Made by a program: the position numbers and the translations under genes
Source: Paenibacillus naphthalenovorans
GTDB taxonomy: Bacteria; Bacillota; Bacilli; Paenibacillales; NBRC-103111
Assembly: GCF_900099895.1 (NCBI RefSeq)
Contig: NZ_FNDY01000002.1
Location: 62,001 to 126,000, forward strand
Direction: 5' to 3'
Length of the DNA: 64,000 nt
The notes under the pieces: model-generated
What the model was told of the DNA's origin: nothing
Seen by the model: only the letters and a program-made list of their open reading frames with translations
Databases searched by the model: none
In this document: positions 52,839 through 62,197 of the stretch, piece by piece
How the letters are laid out: every line of letters starts with the position of its first letter
Numbering within the stretch: the first letter of the stretch is position 1

Positions 52839-53267
52839 TCAGCTCACCTCGTATCCAAGCGCTTCCAGCGCTTTTTTGAGAACCGAATCGTTATTTCCGT
52901 ATCCCGATTGGATCTGCTGCTGCCAAGCCTCAAGCGGATCGAGCCACTCCACTCCGAGAATTTCCTCTACTTGAGCCTTCAGCGTTCCGCCCGTCGCCTC
53001 TACCAAATAATAATGTACCTCCTTGTCCACAACGCCTACGCCGGACAATGTAAATTGATAAGTGATCTTCTCCAGCGGCTGCACAATCTTGCCGACGATC
53101 CCCGTTTCCTCCGCAATCTCGCGCAGCGCGGTTTGTTCGATCGTCTCTCCGGGCTCCATTTTCCCTTTAGGCAGCGTAATTTTACCATAGCGGTCTTGAA
53201 TCATTTGCACCTGCAGGCGATCCCCGACCTTGCGGTACACGACGCCTCCAGCCGAAATTTCCTTCAT
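52839..53267 (-). CDS. NUDIX hydrolase
   Basis: 142 residues. Nudix box GKMEPGETIEQTALREIAEE followed by TGI is perfect (G-x5-E-x7-REUXEEXGU). Opens SAGGVVYRKVGDRLQVQMIQ. Hydrolyses a nucleoside diphosphate linked to X, substrate unknown. Directly in front of deoC, possibly the same nucleotide-salvage transcript. Confidence 0.93.
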   Translation of the reverse strand: MKEISAGGVVYRKVGDRLQVQMIQDRYGKITLPKGKMEPGETIEQTALREIAEETGIVGKIVQPLEKITYQFTLSGVGVVDKEVHYYLVEATGGTLKAQVEEILGVEWLDPLEAWQQQIQSGYGNNDSVLKKALEALGYEVS

Positions 53268-53289
53268 TGGACCTCACCCTTTCTGAATA

Positions 53290-53338
53290 TAAAGAAATCG
53301 AAAGGATTTCATCGGAACATGCTGCCCAACGAAATCCT
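53290..53338 (-). terminator. Possible terminator after mtaB
   Basis: Stem AGGATTTC/GAAATCCT with a 20-nt loop, then TTCGATTTCTTT on the minus strand. Weak T run. Confidence 0.5.
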
Positions 53339-53351
53339 CTCCTTTCCCAAT

Positions 53352-54758
53352 CTATACGATAGCTTTTGCCGCTTGACCAGGAATGGCATCGACACTGCTT
53401 GTGCCGGCCGTTTTCCTTGGGGACGGATTCACAGACACGATCTCCGGCACGCGGACGATTTCGCCGCGGCACTCATTCACCCCGGCCTCGGTCACCTTCA
53501 CATGGCATATCTGACCGATCCAATCCTCGCTGCCTTCAAACACAAGCTGAAGATAATTGTCCGAATAGCCCATGATCAGACCGCTGCCCGGCTGTCCTTT
53601 GTAGTCGCGCTCGGGAATAACCTCCAGCACTTGACCCACAAACTGTTTGGCGTAATCAAGCTGCATCCGCTCCGACAAATCGATGAGCTCATGTACCCGG
53701 GCGTTTTTAATTTCCTCGTCCACTTGATCCTCCATACGGGCGGCCGGCGTACCGGTCCGTTTGGAGTACGGAAATACGTGCATCTCCGAGAACTTCATCT
53801 GCTCCATGAACCGGTATCCATTGCGGAACATCTCTTCCGTTTCTCCCGGAAAGCCTACAATCACGTCCGTCGTAATCGCTACACCCGGCATGATGCGGTG
53901 AATGTGCTCGATTTTTTGTGCGAACTGCTCCGTCGTATATTTTCTGCGCATCCGCGCCAGCACGTCATTATCTCCAGCCTGCAGCGGAATGTGCAGGTGA
54001 CGGCACATTTTGTCCGATTTTTGCAGGACCTCCAGCACTTCATCGGTAATTTGGCTCGCTTCGATGGAGCTGATGCGGATCCGCTTCAAACCCTCCACCT
54101 TATCCAAATCCCATAGCAGCTTGGCCAAGCTGTAGTCCTCCATATCCTCTCCGTAGCCGCCGGTATGAATGCCCGTCAGCACGATTTCCTGGTACCCGGC
54201 ATCCACCAGCATGCGGGCCTGCTTCAGCACGCTTTGAGGATCGCGGCTGCGCATCAGACCGCGCGACCACGGAATAATACAGAAGGTGCAAAAGTTGTTG
54301 CAGCCCTCTTGAATTTTAAGAAAAGCGCGTGTGCGGTCGGCAAAATCCGGCACGTCGAGTTCCTCGAAGGTGCGGGTTTTCATAATGTTGCGCACGGCGT
54401 TAATCGGTTTGCGTTCTTGCTCCAATTGTTTTATATAAGGCATAATTTTGTCGCGGTCCTGCGTCCCGATCACCAGATCGACTCCCGGAATCGCCATGAT
54501 TTCGGCGGGCGACGTTTGGGCGTAGCAGCCCGTTACCGCTATGATCGCCTCCGGATTTCTGCGGATCGCGCGCCGGATCATTTGCCGGCTTTTTTTATCC
54601 CCTGTATTTGTCACCGTACAACTGTTAATGACATATACGTCCGCCGTCGATTCAAAATCGACCTGTTCGTATCCTTCCTGCTTAAACAGCTGCCAGATCG
54701 CTTCCGTATCATAAAAGTTGACTTTACAGCCCAGCGTGTGAAAAGCGACTGTCGCCAT
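53352..54758 (-). CDS. mtaB: tRNA t6A37 methylthiotransferase MtaB
   Basis: 468 residues. N-terminal cluster cysteines (GCKVNFYD, SCTVTNTG, GCYAQ), radical-SAM motif GCNNFCTFCIIP near residue 150, C-terminal TRAM domain (~370-440) and a short extra tail. Adds a methylthio group to t6A37 of ANN-decoding tRNAs (ms2t6A). Starts right after the rsmE stop with GAGGAG upstream. Confidence 0.95.
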   Translation of the reverse strand: MATVAFHTLGCKVNFYDTEAIWQLFKQEGYEQVDFESTADVYVINSCTVTNTGDKKSRQMIRRAIRRNPEAIIAVTGCYAQTSPAEIMAIPGVDLVIGTQDRDKIMPYIKQLEQERKPINAVRNIMKTRTFEELDVPDFADRTRAFLKIQEGCNNFCTFCIIPWSRGLMRSRDPQSVLKQARMLVDAGYQEIVLTGIHTGGYGEDMEDYSLAKLLWDLDKVEGLKRIRISSIEASQITDEVLEVLQKSDKMCRHLHIPLQAGDNDVLARMRRKYTTEQFAQKIEHIHRIMPGVAITTDVIVGFPGETEEMFRNGYRFMEQMKFSEMHVFPYSKRTGTPAARMEDQVDEEIKNARVHELIDLSERMQLDYAKQFVGQVLEVIPERDYKGQPGSGLIMGYSDNYLQLVFEGSEDWIGQICHVKVTEAGVNECRGEIVRVPEIVSVNPSPRKTAGTSSVDAIPGQAAKAIV

Positions 54759-54759
54759 G

Positions 54760-55530
54760 TTACTGTTCTCCTCCCATCTCTCCGGATTCGTATAAAATAC
54801 ACGTGAGCCCGACCATGGCGGCCGTCTCCGTTCTAAGTATGCGTTTGCCCAGACTGACGGCGCGGCAGCCAGCCGCTTCCGCCTCTGCCGCTTCCCGTTC
54901 GGTAAACCCGCCTTCCGGCCCGATCATGAGCAGCAGCCTCTGTCGGCGGCCTTCATTCTTGCGAGACAAGATCGCCTTGCGGATCTGTCCCCGAAGCTCC
55001 TGAACGCTCTGCTTCTCATAGCAAATCCAAGCCGCATCGGCTTCTTGAGCCAGACGCAGCAGTTCCTTCCAGGATACAACCGGGTCCACTTGCGGCACGC
55101 GATTGCGATAAGCCTGCTCCGCCGCTTCTTTGGCGATCTTCTGCCACCGCTCCAGCCGCTTTCCTTCTTTTTTGCCGTCCAATTGAACTACGGTACGCTC
55201 AGACACGAAAGGGATAAAACGCGACGCCCCGATTTCCGTTCCCTTTTGAATAACCAGTTCCATCTTGTCGCCTTTAGGCAGGCTTTGCGCCACCCAAACA
55301 TCCACGGCAGGCTCATTGTCCATCGGCAGCCATTCGATCACGTCGGCAACAACCTGCCGAGGATCTACCGTTTGCAGTCTGACCAAGGCCTCCCGGCTTA
55401 TGCCGTCGCTCACTATACATGTATCGCCCGGCTTCGCCCGCATCACCCGGGTTAAGTGGTGTGCGTCGTCTCCGGCTATCGTTGCGGTTTCGTCTGTAAA
55501 CTGCTCCGGCTGAATGAAATATCTTTGCAT
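54760..55530 (-). CDS. rsmE: 16S rRNA m3U1498 methyltransferase RsmE
   Basis: 256 residues from ATG 55530 (family start MQRYFIQPEQF; weak GGAAGAG site). The frame extends 24 codons upstream without support. N-terminal PUA-like fold (HHLTRVMRAKPGD) and a C-terminal SPOUT knot: LLMIGPEGGFTEREAAEAE and VSLGKRILRTETAA. Methylates N3 of U1498 in 16S rRNA. rsmE-mtaB is the B. subtilis yqeU-yqeV order. Confidence 0.95.
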   Translation of the reverse strand: MQRYFIQPEQFTDETATIAGDDAHHLTRVMRAKPGDTCIVSDGISREALVRLQTVDPRQVVADVIEWLPMDNEPAVDVWVAQSLPKGDKMELVIQKGTEIGASRFIPFVSERTVVQLDGKKEGKRLERWQKIAKEAAEQAYRNRVPQVDPVVSWKELLRLAQEADAAWICYEKQSVQELRGQIRKAILSRKNEGRRQRLLLMIGPEGGFTEREAAEAEAAGCRAVSLGKRILRTETAAMVGLTCILYESGEMGGEQ

Positions 55531-55683
55531 GGTAAACCGTCTCTTCCGCGAAAATAAGTCTGACCGCTTATACATAAAGTAAAAACGGTCAACCTTCATC
55601 ATACACCTTTTTTACCGTAAAAACCAGTATTCCGAACAAGAACACAGTATTTTACCATTTCAGGCAGGGACCTGACAACAAAT

Positions 55684-56361
55684 TTAGCCTCCGAACAACA
55701 GGCTGACTATCGCTTGAAACCATGCCAGAATGGGTTCCCGCAGCGCAAAGACGGGTCCCAGTGTTACCGCACGAATCGGTTCAATGAAAAACATCAGCAG
55801 AATCGCAAAAAACAGCCACTGCTCATACGGCTTCACTTTCATCAAAATTCGGCGCGGCAGCAGGTCTTCCAGAATGCGGTAGCCGTCCAGCGGCGGAAAA
55901 GGAATGAGATTCAGGATGAACAAAAAGATGTTCTGCGTCACCATCAGCGTCAAAAAGAGATTGACCGCCATATGGATGCCGGATGACATCCCGGACATCA
56001 GGTTGAAATAGTGCAAAGCGTACAGGATGATCAAGCTGATAAATCCAAGCGCCAGATTGCTGAAGGGCCCCGCGAAAGATACGATAATGCCCATCCTTCT
56101 AGGATATTTAAAATGACTCCGGTTCACGAGCACGGGCTTGGCCCATCCAATCCCTATAATGAGAAAAAAGATCATGCCGAGCCAGTCCAGATGCACGCGC
56201 GGATTGAGCGTTAACCGCCCCATTGTCCGGGGAGTCGGGTCTCCGAATTTGTCGGCAACATAAGCATGAGCAAACTCATGCACGGTGAAAGCGATCAGCA
56301 GCATCACAAAAACGAAAGGCATCTGCTCGACCGGGAATGCCAGAAACGAACTCCAGTCCAT
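55684..56361 (-). CDS. Site-2 protease family membrane metalloprotease (M50)
   Basis: 225 residues with ~5 membrane helices. The zinc motif HEFAHAYV lies near residue 28, and the third ligand motif NLIPFPPLDGYR near residue 167. This is the short rhomboid-like/S2P SpoIVFB-relative without PDZ or CBS domains, cleaving substrates within the membrane. Substrate unknown. Begins 11 nt after prmA's stop. Confidence 0.88.
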   Translation of the reverse strand: MDWSSFLAFPVEQMPFVFVMLLIAFTVHEFAHAYVADKFGDPTPRTMGRLTLNPRVHLDWLGMIFFLIIGIGWAKPVLVNRSHFKYPRRMGIIVSFAGPFSNLALGFISLIILYALHYFNLMSGMSSGIHMAVNLFLTLMVTQNIFLFILNLIPFPPLDGYRILEDLLPRRILMKVKPYEQWLFFAILLMFFIEPIRAVTLGPVFALREPILAWFQAIVSLLFGG

Positions 56362-56371
56362 CTTCTTTCAC

Positions 56372-57352
56372 CTACGGCTTTCTGGCGACGAGCACGACCC
56401 AATCCTGCTCCTCGTGACGTTCCGTTATGATGAATCCGGCAGCTGTCAACGCCTCTTCCACGGACGCCTTTTTTGCTTTGATAATCCCGGATACGATGTA
56501 GGTTCCGCCCGATTCCAGCACTTCATACACATCGTCAACAAACATCAGAATAATTTCCGCCAAAATGTTCGCCACCACGACCTGTACGGGCAGCTTCACT
56601 CCAAGCGTACCTTCGGAAGCTCCGGCGGCGCGGTGCTCATTGATCACCTGCAGCAGATCGCTCAGCTTCACCGTAATTTGCCGTTCCAAGCCGTTCAGCT
56701 TGGCGTTCTCCGTTGCGCTGGACACGGAGACGGGATCCAGATCAAGCGCAAGCACGCGGCCTGCTCCCAGCTTCGCCGCGGCAATCGCCAGAACGCCGGA
56801 GCCCGTCCCTACGTCAATCACATCTTCTCCGCCTTGAATGACTCTCTCCAGCGTCTTCAGGCAAAGCGCCGTCGTGGCATGTGTTCCCGTACCGAACGCC
56901 ATGCCAGGGTCAAGCTCCAGAATCAGCTCGTCAGGTCCTGGAGTATACTCCTCCCAAGTCGGCTTGATCGTGAGACGGTCGGTGATGCGAAGCGGCTTAA
57001 AATACTGCTTCCATGCGTTCGCCCAGTCTTCATCGTCGACTTCCTTCAACTCGTATGTAGGTTCGCCCGTATCTATATCGTACTCACTCAGCGTTTCCAC
57101 AGAACGCTTCAGCTCAAGCAGAATAGCCTCCATATCGGTACCTTCGGAGAAATATCCCTTGATGACAGCCCGCCCTTCGGGTATATCGTTCAGCGGAAGC
57201 TCGTACCATTGTCCGAGCGAGGTATCCCTCTGCTTGTTAAGCGTGCCCGACTCTTCAATCGATACCCCGCCGGCTCCCAGCTCATGTATAAAATTCGAGA
57301 TCATTTCGATCGCTTCTTCGGTTGTGTGAACCGTTACTTCATGCCATCGCAT
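56372..57352 (-). CDS. prmA: Ribosomal protein L11 methyltransferase
   Basis: 326 residues from ATG 57352 (GGAGG 12 nt upstream; family start MRWHEVTVHTTEEAIEMI). The frame opens 18 codons earlier without support. SAM-binding VIDVGTGSGVLAIAAAKLGA near residue 185 and catalytic VVANILAEIIL near residue 255. Methylates L11 lysines and the N-terminus. Typical position downstream of dnaJ in Bacillales. Confidence 0.95.
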   Translation of the reverse strand: MRWHEVTVHTTEEAIEMISNFIHELGAGGVSIEESGTLNKQRDTSLGQWYELPLNDIPEGRAVIKGYFSEGTDMEAILLELKRSVETLSEYDIDTGEPTYELKEVDDEDWANAWKQYFKPLRITDRLTIKPTWEEYTPGPDELILELDPGMAFGTGTHATTALCLKTLERVIQGGEDVIDVGTGSGVLAIAAAKLGAGRVLALDLDPVSVSSATENAKLNGLERQITVKLSDLLQVINEHRAAGASEGTLGVKLPVQVVVANILAEIILMFVDDVYEVLESGGTYIVSGIIKAKKASVEEALTAAGFIITERHEEQDWVVLVARKP

Positions 57353-57394
57353 TAACTTATCCAGCCTCCATTCGGTAAAAAGCACATTATGCCT

Positions 57395-57423
57395 ATTGTA
57401 CAACAATTCGTCATACGGGTAAA
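57395..57423 (-). promoter_or_regulatory. Promoter candidate for prmA operon
   Basis: Minus strand TTTACC, 17-nt spacer, TACAAT, about 45 nt before the prmA start. Confidence 0.5.
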
Positions 57424-57650
57424 ATTTTTCATAGAATAGAAATGCTGTCTGCCGGTCAGGTCATTGTCAAAACCTATACTTCGTGCACAGAGAAGTTATG
57501 GGTATGGGGGTGCAGCCGCTCTTGAAATCATTTGTTTTCATTGTTTTGAAGATGCGGTAATCACACGTCTACAAATTTATCATTTTTATCTTTATCGTTA
57601 ACAAACCGGCTGGTCTAGAATCATATTTACCTCAGAAGGCCTATGAATTC
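57424..57650. other. Intergenic region without recognisable gene
   Basis: About 230 nt between the prmA promoter and a terminator. AT-rich, no open frame with a ribosome site and no RNA family I recognise. Confidence 0.5.
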
Positions 57651-57694
57651 CAAAATGAATAGCCGGCATCCCTGAACGGGTGCCAGCTATTCAT
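57651..57694 (-). terminator. Terminator of the 123-residue gene
   Basis: Stem ATGAATAGC/GCTATTCAT with an inner GGCATCC/GGGTGCC helix; TTTTGG follows on the minus strand. Ends a few nt past the stop at 57701. Confidence 0.7.
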
Positions 57695-57700
57695 TCAAAT

Positions 57701-58072
57701 TTATGGAATGCCTCCACCTTCATGTACGACGCGGAGAGCCTGTTCATATATGCTTTCGTCCACAACAGCCGCCAACACAACGTCTCTGCCGGTCAGGTCC
57801 GATTCCGCCCCGCCTGCCAAGCCGCTGGCGTCTACGTCCGCCGCAGCCAACACCGCCGCATCCCGGCTGTCGAAATCGGCGCTTTGCGTCAAGTAGCCAA
57901 GCCCCGGAAAGTCGCTTGTGATCGGATTCATCACGTGATCAACGCCGTCTCCGGGATATTTGCCGAAACGGTCAACGGACACGTCGATGGCCCTCAGCGC
58001 TCTCAGTTTGGAAGCGACTCCTTCCGCTTCCTCCAGCGAGTGAAAATAGGCAAGTATGCTTTTCTCCGCCAT
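57701..58072 (-). CDS. Hypothetical protein, 123 residues, alpha/beta
   Basis: From ATG 58072, chosen over an earlier in-frame start because it lies 4 nt after the stop of the small gene upstream with AAGGG at good distance. Opens KSILAYFHSLEEAEGVASKLRAL, a ferredoxin-like beta-alpha start reminiscent of YflT/DUF1269-type stress proteins, then an Asp/Ala/Gly-rich middle, and VLAAVVDESIYEQALRVVHEGGG at the end. Function unknown. Probably co-transcribed with the YfhD-like gene. Confidence 0.65.
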   Translation of the reverse strand: MAEKSILAYFHSLEEAEGVASKLRALRAIDVSVDRFGKYPGDGVDHVMNPITSDFPGLGYLTQSADFDSRDAAVLAAADVDASGLAGGAESDLTGRDVVLAAVVDESIYEQALRVVHEGGGIP

Positions 58073-58076
58073 CGCG

Positions 58077-58226
58077 CTACCCTTGGTTCTTTTCCTGGCG
58101 GGCGTCGGCGGCTTCGGCACGCTGAGCGGCTTTCCGGTCATCGCCATCGGCCAGCTCGCCCGAAAATTCAACGTCCTCGTTTTTGGCTGTAGACAGTTCA
58201 TTTTGTGCCTTATTCTTTGCATTCAT
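58077..58226 (-). CDS. YfhD-like small protein, 49 residues
   Basis: ATG 58226 with AGGAGG nine nt upstream (an ATG two codons earlier is too close). Very polar and acidic; DVEFSGELADGDD, then RAEAADARQ resembles the conserved part of the YfhD family of short Bacillales proteins; recall of that family is from memory. The overlap-free 4-nt gap to the 123-residue gene suggests coupling. Function unknown. Lies downstream of the dnaJ terminator. Confidence 0.6.
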   Translation of the reverse strand: MNAKNKAQNELSTAKNEDVEFSGELADGDDRKAAQRAEAADARQEKNQG

Positions 58227-58304
58227 ATCCATAAACCTCCTGTCCAATAGTCGATTATGCTTTCACAATGCAATTAGTTTCAGCCCCAATCTGCTCAAAT
58301 ATAC

Positions 58305-58350
58305 AAAAAACACGGCAGGCAATCCGCTCCAGCGGAAAGCCTGCCGTGTT
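58305..58350 (-). terminator. Terminator of the hrcA-dnaJ operon
   Basis: Stem AACACGGCAGGC/GCCTGCCGTGTT (12 bp) with an inner CCGCT/AGCGG helix, followed by six T on the minus strand, immediately after dnaJ. Confidence 0.92.
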
Positions 58351-58352
58351 CA

Positions 58353-59468
58353 TCAATCGCCTAAAAAAGCCTTTTTCATTCGTTCGAATAACGACTGCTG
58401 CTGTCCATTCGTATTCTCACCGGAAAGCTTGGAGAATTCGCGCAGCAGTTCCTTTTGTTCATCAGTCAAATTCGTCGGCGTAACCACGACGACTTTGACA
58501 TGCTGATCGCCTTGTCCATAGCCCCGAAGTCGCGGAACGCCTTTGCCTTTGAGACGGAAATACGTATCCGTTTGGGTACCGGCAGGAATTTTGAGCTTCA
58601 CCTTCTCGGTTAAGGTTGGAATTTCGATTTCATCCCCGAGTGCCGCCTGTGCGAATGTCAGCGGCACTTCGCAGTAGATATCGTCTCCCTCGCGCTCGAA
58701 AAATTCATGAGGCTTCACCCGAATAACGACATACAGATCCCCTGGAGGACCCCCGCGCGTTCCGGCTTCTCCTTCGCCGGTGACACGAAGCTGCGCTCCG
58801 TCGTCCACTCCGGCGGGAATGTTCAGATTAATCGTACGCTGCTTCTTGACCTTACCCGAACCATGACAGGTGCCGCACTTGTCCTTGATGATTTTACCCT
58901 GTCCTTGGCAGGCCGAGCAGACGCGGCGGTTAACGATGCGGCCGAACGCCGTATTCTGCACCACTTCCTGCTGGCCGGAGCCATGGCAGACACCGCATGT
59001 TTGCGGCTTGGTTCCCGGTTTTGCGCCGCTGCCTTCACAAGTGTCGCAGGTCTCGGTCCGAGGAATACGAATATCGGTTTTTTTGCCGAATACCGCTTCT
59101 TTAAACTCGATGGTTAGCGTGTACTGCAGATCGTTCCCCCGTTGAGGAGCGTTCGGATTTCGGCGCTGACCGCCTCCGAAGAACATATCGAAAATATCGC
59201 CGAAACCGCCGAAATCCTGACCGAAGCCGCCCCCGCCCATGCCCTGGTTCGGATCGACGTGGCCAAAGCGGTCGTACTGCGCTCTCTTTTGCTCGTCGCT
59301 CAGAACATCGTACGCTTCCTTCGCTTCTTTAAACTTTGCTTCTGCGTCTGGCGCCTTATTGACATCCGGGTGATATTGGCGCGCCAGCTTGCGGTAAGCT
59401 TTTTTTATGTCTTCCGGAGAAGCGTCCTTACCGACCCCGAGCACTTCATAGTAATCGCGTTTGCTCAT
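58353..59468 (-). CDS. dnaJ: Chaperone DnaJ
   Basis: 371 residues from ATG 59468 (AGGAGTGG upstream). J domain with HPD ([10 protein letters not shown]), Gly/Phe-rich linker ([13 protein letters not shown]), four zinc repeats [32 protein letters not shown], then the peptide-binding C-terminal domain. Stimulates DnaK ATPase. Last gene of the heat-shock operon. Confidence 0.98.
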   Translation of the reverse strand: MSKRDYYEVLGVGKDASPEDIKKAYRKLARQYHPDVNKAPDAEAKFKEAKEAYDVLSDEQKRAQYDRFGHVDPNQGMGGGGFGQDFGGFGDIFDMFFGGGQRRNPNAPQRGNDLQYTLTIEFKEAVFGKKTDIRIPRTETCDTCEGSGAKPGTKPQTCGVCHGSGQQEVVQNTAFGRIVNRRVCSACQGQGKIIKDKCGTCHGSGKVKKQRTINLNIPAGVDDGAQLRVTGEGEAGTRGGPPGDLYVVIRVKPHEFFEREGDDIYCEVPLTFAQAALGDEIEIPTLTEKVKLKIPAGTQTDTYFRLKGKGVPRLRGYGQGDQHVKVVVVTPTNLTDEQKELLREFSKLSGENTNGQQQSLFERMKKAFLGD

Positions 59469-59501
59469 CGTTCCACTCCTACTCCCGGGCGACAAACGGA
59501 A

Positions 59502-59530
59502 AGTCAAAGCCGGTCATGCCGGCTTTGACT
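59502..59530 (-). other. Intercistronic hairpin between dnaK and dnaJ
   Basis: Perfect 12-bp stem AGTCAAAGCCGG/CCGGCTTTGACT with a 5-nt loop. Only TTTCC follows on the minus strand, so it is at most a partial terminator; mRNA end protection or processing is as likely. Confidence 0.7.
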
Positions 59531-59551
59531 CCCTGCGTGTCTAACGGGTTA

Positions 59552-61402
<1,851 letters not shown>

Positions 61403-61438
61403 TTAATTTCGTTTGTTTCGTTTGCAATGATGCTGCAC

Positions 61439-62059
61439 TTATGAGCTCACCTTGACCATGGCCGGACGCAGAACTTTATCCTTAAGCATGTAGCCCTTTT
61501 GTACCTCTTCCACTACAATGCCTTCCTCATGTTCTTCCGATTCCACCTGCATGATCGCCTGATGGTATTCCGGATTAAACGGTGTGCCCACCGCTTCCAT
61601 TGGCTTTAAGCCTTCGTTTGCAAGCACTCCGTCCAATTGACGGAAAATCATTTCGATGCCCTTGGCCAGAGCGTCGTAATCCTTGTTATCTTTGCTTGCG
61701 GCGAGGGCCCGTTCGAAATTGTCGACAACCGGGAGCAGCTGCTCGATAAGCTTTAAAGAGGCGTACTTCGCAAATTCTTCCTTTTCTTTCATCGTACGCC
61801 GTCTGTAATTATCAAAATCGGCTTGAGCTCTTAACAATCTCTGCTGATGGTCTTCCACCTGCTTCCTAAGCTCCTCAAGCTCCTGATTGACAGCATCTTG
61901 GGCTTCGGAAGCATCTGCTGCCTGCGCCTGTTGGTTTTCGTCTCCGGCCTCGGCAGCATTCGTTTCATTATCAGTTGCGGCTTCATATGTAACGTTCGCC
62001 TCTTGCTCCGGCTGTTCGCCTGCCTTTTGGCGTCCGTCCGCTTGTTGTTCCGTGTTCAA
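61439..62059 (-). CDS. grpE: Nucleotide exchange factor GrpE, TTG start
   Basis: 206 residues. Start is TTG at 62059, with AAGGAGG nine nt upstream and no better ATG nearby. Disordered acidic/Gln-rich N-terminus (~1-55), long coiled coil (ELRKQVEDHQQRLLRAQADF), then beta-wing with KGYMLKDKVLRPAMVKVS. Releases ADP from DnaK. 51 nt upstream of dnaK. Confidence 0.97.
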   Translation of the reverse strand: MNTEQQADGRQKAGEQPEQEANVTYEAATDNETNAAEAGDENQQAQAADASEAQDAVNQELEELRKQVEDHQQRLLRAQADFDNYRRRTMKEKEEFAKYASLKLIEQLLPVVDNFERALAASKDNKDYDALAKGIEMIFRQLDGVLANEGLKPMEAVGTPFNPEYHQAIMQVESEEHEEGIVVEEVQKGYMLKDKVLRPAMVKVSS

Positions 62060-62153
62060 TGTCTGTCACCTCCTTGACCGAATCAGCCCGGCCATCCACT
62101 ATAACTGTGGCTTGAGCAGTTCAGGGTACGCCGACCTTTATCTTTATTTATAT

Positions 62154-62183
62154 ATTGTAACCATTCTGCATCGGTGAACACAA
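62154..62183 (-). promoter_or_regulatory. Possible internal promoter for grpE-dnaK-dnaJ
   Basis: Minus strand TTGTGT, 18-nt spacer, TACAAT in the 138-nt gap between chaperonin and grpE. Not flanked by a CIRCE inverted repeat. It would give dnaK expression independent of hrcA. Confidence 0.35.
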
Positions 62184-62197
62184 CCATACGGCAGCAC

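Noticed and set aside
56285-57355. 356-codon plus-strand frame across prmA
   Set aside because: Shadow of prmA, which has SAM and catalytic motifs on the minus strand.
62060-62197. CIRCE element upstream of grpE
   Set aside because: No TTAGCACTC-N9-GAGTGCTAA inverted repeat; CIRCE would be upstream of hrcA, outside the window.
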